Assembly (NCBI GenBank): GCA_045541115.1 | Contig: JAZQIM010000011.1 | Location: forward strand, 88,463-152,462 | Direction: 5' to 3' | DNA length: 64,000 nt | Source: Aphodoplasma sp045541115 | Lineage (GTDB): Bacteria > Bacillota > Clostridia > UBA1381 > UMGS1253 | Shown here: one piece after another, positions 60,173 through 64,000 of the stretch | Layout of the letters: the number at the start of each line of letters is the position of its first letter | Numbering within the stretch: the first letter of the stretch is position 1 | Position numbers and translations under genes: made by a program | The notes under the pieces: model-generated | Seen by the model: the letters and a program-made list of their open reading frames with translations, nothing else | The model's database searches: none | Told to the model about the DNA's origin: nothing

Positions 60173-60664
60173 TTATATGTATCCCTTCGAGCTTAAGTTG
60201 TGTGAATGTGCATGACAAATCGCTATCGCAAGCGCATCGGCAACATCATCAGGCTTTGGTACGGCATTTAGCCCAAGCATAATTTTTACCATATTTTGTA
60301 TCTGCGTTTTTTCCGCTCTGCCATAGCCCGTAAGTGCCTGCTTTACCTGAAGCGGAGTATATTCAAAATCTGCCACTCCCTTTTGTGCTGCGCATAAAAG
60401 CACAATGCCACGTGCATGCGCAACTGTAATGGCGGTTTTTACATTAGTATTAAAAAACAGTTCCTCAACCGCCACCGCATCAGGCTTGTACTTATCTATT
60501 ATCATCGCAAGATCGTCATATATTTTTTTGAGCCTGGCTGTAACAGGCGTATGTGCCGGCGTCGTAATTGCTCCGAATGCAAGCGGCTTCATTTTATTGC
60601 CCTCAAACTCAATCACTCCCCAACCGACAATGGCAATTCCGGGGTCAATTCCTAAAATTATCAT
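60173..60664 (-). CDS. ruvC: Holliday junction resolvase RuvC
   Basis: A ~163-residue RNase-H-fold endonuclease. Catalytic acids: Asp in MIILGIDPGIAIVGWG (Asp7), Glu in VAVEELFFNTN (~66) and the paired acids in KPDDVADALAIAICHAH (~138-143). ATG 60664 matches the universal RuvC start MxILGIDPG; the frame runs 40 codons upstream across the argG promoter region and is not used. RuvC occurs in Clostridia but not in most Bacilli. Confidence 0.97.
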   Translation of the reverse strand: MIILGIDPGIAIVGWGVIEFEGNKMKPLAFGAITTPAHTPVTARLKKIYDDLAMIIDKYKPDAVAVEELFFNTNVKTAITVAHARGIVLLCAAQKGVADFEYTPLQVKQALTGYGRAEKTQIQNMVKIMLGLNAVPKPDDVADALAIAICHAHSHNLSSKGYI

Positions 60665-60784
60665 ATTTTTCTCTCTTTTCTCTTGTAATAAGATATATTT
60701 TGTAGTATAATAACTCTTGAATTTGTATGAATATGCAAAATTTTTTGTATATCTAATTATAACATTATTTAGGAGGAATTGCAA

Positions 60785-61999
60785 ATGGCAAAAGAAAAGG
60801 TTGTTTTAGCATACTCCGGCGGACTTGATACATCGATTATCATTCCATGGCTTAAAGAAAACTATGACTATGAAGTAATCGCTGTATGCGGTGATGTCGG
60901 ACAGGGCAAAGAGACGGAAGGCCTTGAAGAAAAAGCTCTAAAAACAGGTGCTTCAAAGCTCTACATAGAAAACCTACAAGATGAATACGTTTCCGATTTT
61001 ATCTGGCCTACATTAAAGGCAGGCGCTGTATATGAAGGAAAATACCTTCTCGGAACATCACACGCAAGACCGTGTATCGCAAAAAGACTCGTTGAGATCG
61101 CACTAAAAGAAGGTGCTACAGCAATATGTCACGGCTGCACAGGTAAAGGTAATGACCAGGTTCGTTTCGAGCTTACTATCAAAGCGCTTGCTCCTCACCT
61201 TAAGATTATCGCTCCCTGGCGTATATGGGACATTAAGTCACGTGACGAGGAAATCGACTATGCTCTTGCGCGCGGTATAGATGTTCCCGTAACAAAAGAA
61301 GATAACTACTCAATGGATAGAAATATCTGGCACTTAAGCCATGAAGGTATGGATCTTGAGGATCCGGCAAATGAGCCAAACCTCGACAAAATTTTGAAGC
61401 TCATGGTTTCGCCTGAAAAAGCTCCTGATACACCTACATACGTTACAATTGATTTTGAAAAGGGTGTTCCGGTTGCAATCGACGGCGTAAAATACTCACC
61501 GGTTGAGCTTGTTAAAAAAGCGAATGAGCTTGCAGGTGCAAACGGTGTCGGCATCGATGATATTGTCGAAAACAGACTTGTCGGCATGAAGAGCCGTGGC
61601 GTGTATGAAACACCGGGCGGTACACTTTTGTATGCTGCGCACAAAGAGCTTGAATATATTTGCCTTGACAAACAGACTCTTCACTATAAGGCTAATGTTG
61701 CTAATCAGTTCGCTGATTTAGTATATGACGGTCTATGGTACACACCGCTTCGCGAAGCTCTTTCAGCATTCGTTGACAGCACACAGCAGACTGTTACAGG
61801 TACAGTAAGAATGAAGCTCTACAAGGGCAACTGCACACCTGCCGGCACAACTTCACCATACTCATTGTATGACGAAGATATCGCAACATTTGATGCTGAC
61901 GAAGTATATGATCAGAAGGATTCTGCAGGATTTATTAACCTGTTTGGCCTTCCGCTCAAGGTTCGTGCAATGATGAAGAAGAAAAACGGTTTAGAATAA
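60785..61999 (+). CDS. argG: Argininosuccinate synthase
   Basis: A 404-residue enzyme joining citrulline and aspartate with ATP in arginine synthesis. The ATP pyrophosphatase loop is VVLAYSGGLDTSIIIPWL, with GTSHARPCIAKRLVEIA and TGKGNDQVRFE further on. ATG 60785 follows aggagg by 8 bases. argH follows 71 bases later behind a hairpin. Confidence 0.98.
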   Translation: MAKEKVVLAYSGGLDTSIIIPWLKENYDYEVIAVCGDVGQGKETEGLEEKALKTGASKLYIENLQDEYVSDFIWPTLKAGAVYEGKYLLGTSHARPCIAKRLVEIALKEGATAICHGCTGKGNDQVRFELTIKALAPHLKIIAPWRIWDIKSRDEEIDYALARGIDVPVTKEDNYSMDRNIWHLSHEGMDLEDPANEPNLDKILKLMVSPEKAPDTPTYVTIDFEKGVPVAIDGVKYSPVELVKKANELAGANGVGIDDIVENRLVGMKSRGVYETPGGTLLYAAHKELEYICLDKQTLHYKANVANQFADLVYDGLWYTPLREALSAFVDSTQQTVTGTVRMKLYKGNCTPAGTTSPYSLYDEDIATFDADEVYDQKDSAGFINLFGLPLKVRAMMKKKNGLE

Positions 62000-62011
62000 G
62001 TATGTGTTGAT

Positions 62012-62037
62012 GGGCGGGCATTTGCCCGCCTGTTTTT
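62012..62037 (+). terminator. Terminator between argG and argH
   Basis: ggcgggca-tt-tgcccgcc with a gtttttac tail. The short T tract suggests partial read-through into argH. Confidence 0.75.
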
Positions 62038-62070
62038 ACAATCATCACAAGAAACGAGAGGATAGCAATT

Positions 62071-63447
62071 ATGAAATTATGGGGCGGACGCTTTTCAAAA
62101 TCAACAGATGCGGCAGTTGATGATTTTAATTCATCGATTCGCTTTGATATGCGCATGTATAGACAAGATATCAAAGGTAGCATCGCACACGCTTCGATGC
62201 TCAAAAAACAAGGAATAATCCCTGAAAAAGACGCCGATCTAATCGTAAAAACGCTTGGCGAAATACTCAGTGATATAGAAGATGGCAAGGTAGAGTTTCT
62301 TATCGATGCAGAAGATATTCATATGAATATCGAAAAAATTCTGACTGACAGAATAGGCGACGCGGGAAAACGACTGCACACAGGAAGAAGCCGAAACGAT
62401 CAGGTCGCGCTCGATATACGTATGTATATTAAAGACGAAATCGTCATCATACGTTCTATGCTAATTTCGCTTATGGAATCACTTTTAAAGCTCGCAAGCG
62501 AAAATACAGAAACGATCATGCCCGGATATACACATCTTCAAAAGGCACAGCCGATTACTTTTGCCCATCATCTTATGGCATACTTTGAGATGCTTCGCCG
62601 CGACATTGCACGTCTTGACGACACATATAAGCGCACAAATATATGTCCGCTTGGCTCCGGCGCACTTGCTGCCACGACGTATCCGCTCGATAGAGAATAT
62701 GTCGCTGATGCTCTCGGCTTTGATGATATAACTAAAAATTCACTTGACGGTGTAAGTGACCGCGACTTTGCACTTGAGCTTTTGAGCACGCTTTCGATAA
62801 TGATGATGCATTTAAGTCGCTTTTGTGAAGAGCTTATTTTATGGAGCAGCCATGAATTTTCTTTTGTTGAGATGGACGATGCATATTCAACAGGCTCATC
62901 TATTATGCCACAAAAGAAGAATCCCGATGTGGCAGAGCTTATCCGCGGCAAAACGGGCCGTGTGTACGGGGATTTGATGAGTCTTCTTACGACGATGAAG
63001 GGAATTCCGCTTGCATATAACAAGGATATGCAGGAAGACAAGGAGCCTGTTTTTGATGCAATTGACACAATAAAGCTTTGTGTTCCCGTATTTTCAAGCA
63101 TGATATCGACAATGAAAATTAAAAAAGATACTATGCTTAAAGGCGCAAAAGGCGGTTTTACAAATGCTACCGACGCGGCAGATTACCTTGTGAAAAAAGG
63201 TCTGCCTTTCCGCGAGGCCCACGCTGTCGTTGGGAAGATGGTCGCATATGCTTTGGAGCATAACAAATCTCTTGATGAGTTTACTCTTGATGAATTCAAA
63301 AAGTGCTCAGCTATATTCGACGAAGATATTTACCAAGCAATCAGCATGGACACATGTGTAAACGAAAGAAAAGTTGTCGGCGGACCTGCGGTTGATACTG
63401 TAAAGGCTGCTATAGCTGACGGATATAAGTATCTGGAAACCATTTAA
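62071..63447 (+). CDS. argH: Argininosuccinate lyase
   Basis: A 458-residue fumarase/aspartase-superfamily enzyme that releases arginine and fumarate. LWGGRFSKSTDAAVDDFNSSIRFD at the start, HTGRSRNDQVALDIRMY (~110), TIMPGYTHLQKAQPITFAHH and the superfamily signature GSSIMPQKKNPDVAELIRGK (~275) are present. It completes the arginine pair with argG. The fumarate released would need a fumarase, and only the alpha subunit is seen in the window. Confidence 0.98.
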   Translation: MKLWGGRFSKSTDAAVDDFNSSIRFDMRMYRQDIKGSIAHASMLKKQGIIPEKDADLIVKTLGEILSDIEDGKVEFLIDAEDIHMNIEKILTDRIGDAGKRLHTGRSRNDQVALDIRMYIKDEIVIIRSMLISLMESLLKLASENTETIMPGYTHLQKAQPITFAHHLMAYFEMLRRDIARLDDTYKRTNICPLGSGALAATTYPLDREYVADALGFDDITKNSLDGVSDRDFALELLSTLSIMMMHLSRFCEELILWSSHEFSFVEMDDAYSTGSSIMPQKKNPDVAELIRGKTGRVYGDLMSLLTTMKGIPLAYNKDMQEDKEPVFDAIDTIKLCVPVFSSMISTMKIKKDTMLKGAKGGFTNATDAADYLVKKGLPFREAHAVVGKMVAYALEHNKSLDEFTLDEFKKCSAIFDEDIYQAISMDTCVNERKVVGGPAVDTVKAAIADGYKYLETI

Positions 63448-63461
63448 TCTAAATAACTAAA

Positions 63462-63508
63462 AAAAATAACTCCCTGTGCATAAAACGCATAGGGAGTTTC
63501 TTTTTTAA
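63462..63508. terminator. Bidirectional terminator between argH and rnpB
   Basis: aactccctgtgc / cgcatagggagtt around a 6-base loop, T run on one side and A run on the other; serves argH and the converging RNase P RNA gene. Confidence 0.85.
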
Positions 63509-63511
63509 TAA

Positions 63512-63861
63512 TGAGTAAACCTGTAAGCCGGGTTCTGTCTTGAATGGTCATCTATCTTATTCATATGTTACCATATGACTTTAGCCACCTACGCAAAGGA
63601 GCGTCGGGCCGACTTAATTCCTTCTTATGTGGTGTTGCTTCGAGTGGGGTTTACATGGCCGCTTTGTCGCCAAAGCGCCGGTGAGCTCTTACCTCGCCTT
63701 TCCATCCTTACCTGAAAAAATCAGGCGGGTTATTTCTGTTGCACTGTCCCTGGGGTCGCCCCCGGCGGCGGTTAGCCGTTATTCTTGCCCTGGGAAGCTC
63801 GGACTTTCCTCAGACGGAGGATTTCTCCCATCGCCCGCGACTGTCCGGCTTGCTCACGCAC
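63512..63861 (-). ncRNA. rnpB: RNase P RNA
   Basis: About 350 bases on the minus strand. The 3' end carries acagaacccggcttac and the 5' half carries gaggaaagtccgagc, both universal in bacterial RNase P RNA (P4 and CR I/CR V regions). The terminal helix pairs agcaagccgg near 63850 with ccggcttac near 63527. The ribozyme removes 5' leaders from tRNA precursors. The 5' end agrees with the promoter-predicted start near 63860. Confidence 0.95.
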
Positions 63862-63866
63862 TGGCT

Positions 63867-63896
63867 ATTGTATCGGACCGCAAGTCGGTCTGTCAA
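63867..63896 (-). promoter_or_regulatory. Promoter of rnpB
   Basis: On the minus strand TTGACA (63896-63891), 18 bases, TACAAT (63872-63867). The spacer holds an inverted repeat gaccg...cggtc. The -35 overlaps the stop codon of the preceding pncB gene. Confidence 0.75.
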
Positions 63897-64000
63897 TAGT
63901 TGTTTTCAGAAAGCATCCGGTGTTTTTCATCCCACAGGGCCTGGGAGAGGTCCACATAGTAATTGTGGGGGTTCTCAAACCGGGTGACCTCCTCCCACAG
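63893..64000 (-). CDS. pncB: Nicotinate phosphoribosyltransferase, C-terminal end
   Basis: The window edge cuts this gene; the last 35 residues are visible (RFENPHNYYVDLSQALWDEKHRML, ending SENNY). The wording VTRFENPHxYxVDLSQxLWD matches the C-terminus of nicotinate phosphoribosyltransferase, which salvages nicotinate to NAD. Third codon positions are about two-thirds G or C, higher than in most genes here, though only 35 codons can be judged. Confidence 0.75.
   Translation of the reverse strand: MWEEVTRFENPHNYYVDLSQALWDEKHRMLSENNY

Noticed and set aside
60700..60784. A possible arginine-repressor box (tgaat...atgca motifs) before argG.
   Set aside because: The half-sites are not spaced as in known ARG boxes, so the match is too weak to report.
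1..64000. CRISPR arrays, restriction-modification, abortive infection or toxin-antitoxin systems.
   Set aside because: No regularly spaced repeat array and no recognisable gene of these systems was seen on either strand.

Overview
The window looks like chromosome of an anaerobic, spore-forming, low-GC Clostridia-type Firmicute. Evidence: sporulation genes (spoVB, spmA, spmB, spoVG, a spoIID-like gene), pyruvate:ferredoxin oxidoreductase, a rubredoxin/flavodiiron oxygen-detoxification pair, meso-diaminopimelate dehydrogenase, MurT/GatD-type cell-wall amidation, and an OLE RNA/OapA locus. I cannot name a genus.

Layout. 0-2.4 kb: spore genes and a zinc carboxypeptidase. 2.5-6.2 kb: pyruvate:ferredoxin oxidoreductase with its own consensus promoter. 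6.2-9.8 kb (minus): one tight operon murT-gatD-hisH-like-hisF-like, in which GatD lacks its usual catalytic His and the HisF-like protein carries Gln at the catalytic Asp130 position. 9.9-13 kb: ddh, a cysteine-synthase-like gene and a GMP synthase that has only the ATP-pyrophosphatase half. 12.96-20.96 kb: an integrative mobilizable element in the 3' end of guaA, bounded by a 10-bp direct repeat. It holds a repressor with a four-operator switch, excisionase, tyrosine integrase, MobC-like protein, helicase-like ATPase, oriT-like hairpins, a MobV relaxase and an Lsa-type ABC-F antibiotic-resistance gene behind an attenuator leader. 21-30 kb: VanZ-like, AbrB-like, a sodium symporter, SpoIIIE/FtsK, a YycH-like protein and the c-di-AMP pair cdaA-cdaR. 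30-37 kb: pyridoxal kinase, a double GT-C glycosyltransferase with a dolichol-phosphate-mannose-synthase-like partner, an orphan fumarase alpha subunit, hibernation factor HPF, TcdA. 37.8-42.1 kb (minus): OLE RNA-oapA-dxs-tlyA. 42-50.8 kb: rubredoxin, FprA, RqcH, SecA, MurC. 51-54 kb: spoVG, an ECF-type S component, tRNA-Lys and a gene-poor stretch with four compact promoter-hairpin-terminator units that look like small RNA genes. 54-60.7 kb (minus): queA, spoIID-like, amidase, ruvB, ruvA, ruvC. 60.8-64 kb: argG, argH, RNase P RNA and the end of a nicotinate phosphoribosyltransferase gene.

Most distinctive items: (i) the small-RNA cluster at 53.1-53.7 kb, which I cannot assign to a known family; (ii) the four-gene amidotransferase operon with two unusual active sites; (iii) the OLE RNA locus; (iv) the compact regulatory architecture of the guaA element (operators inside both promoters, covarying hairpins, attenuator). 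Functional calls rest on motifs and context read by eye; no database search was possible.
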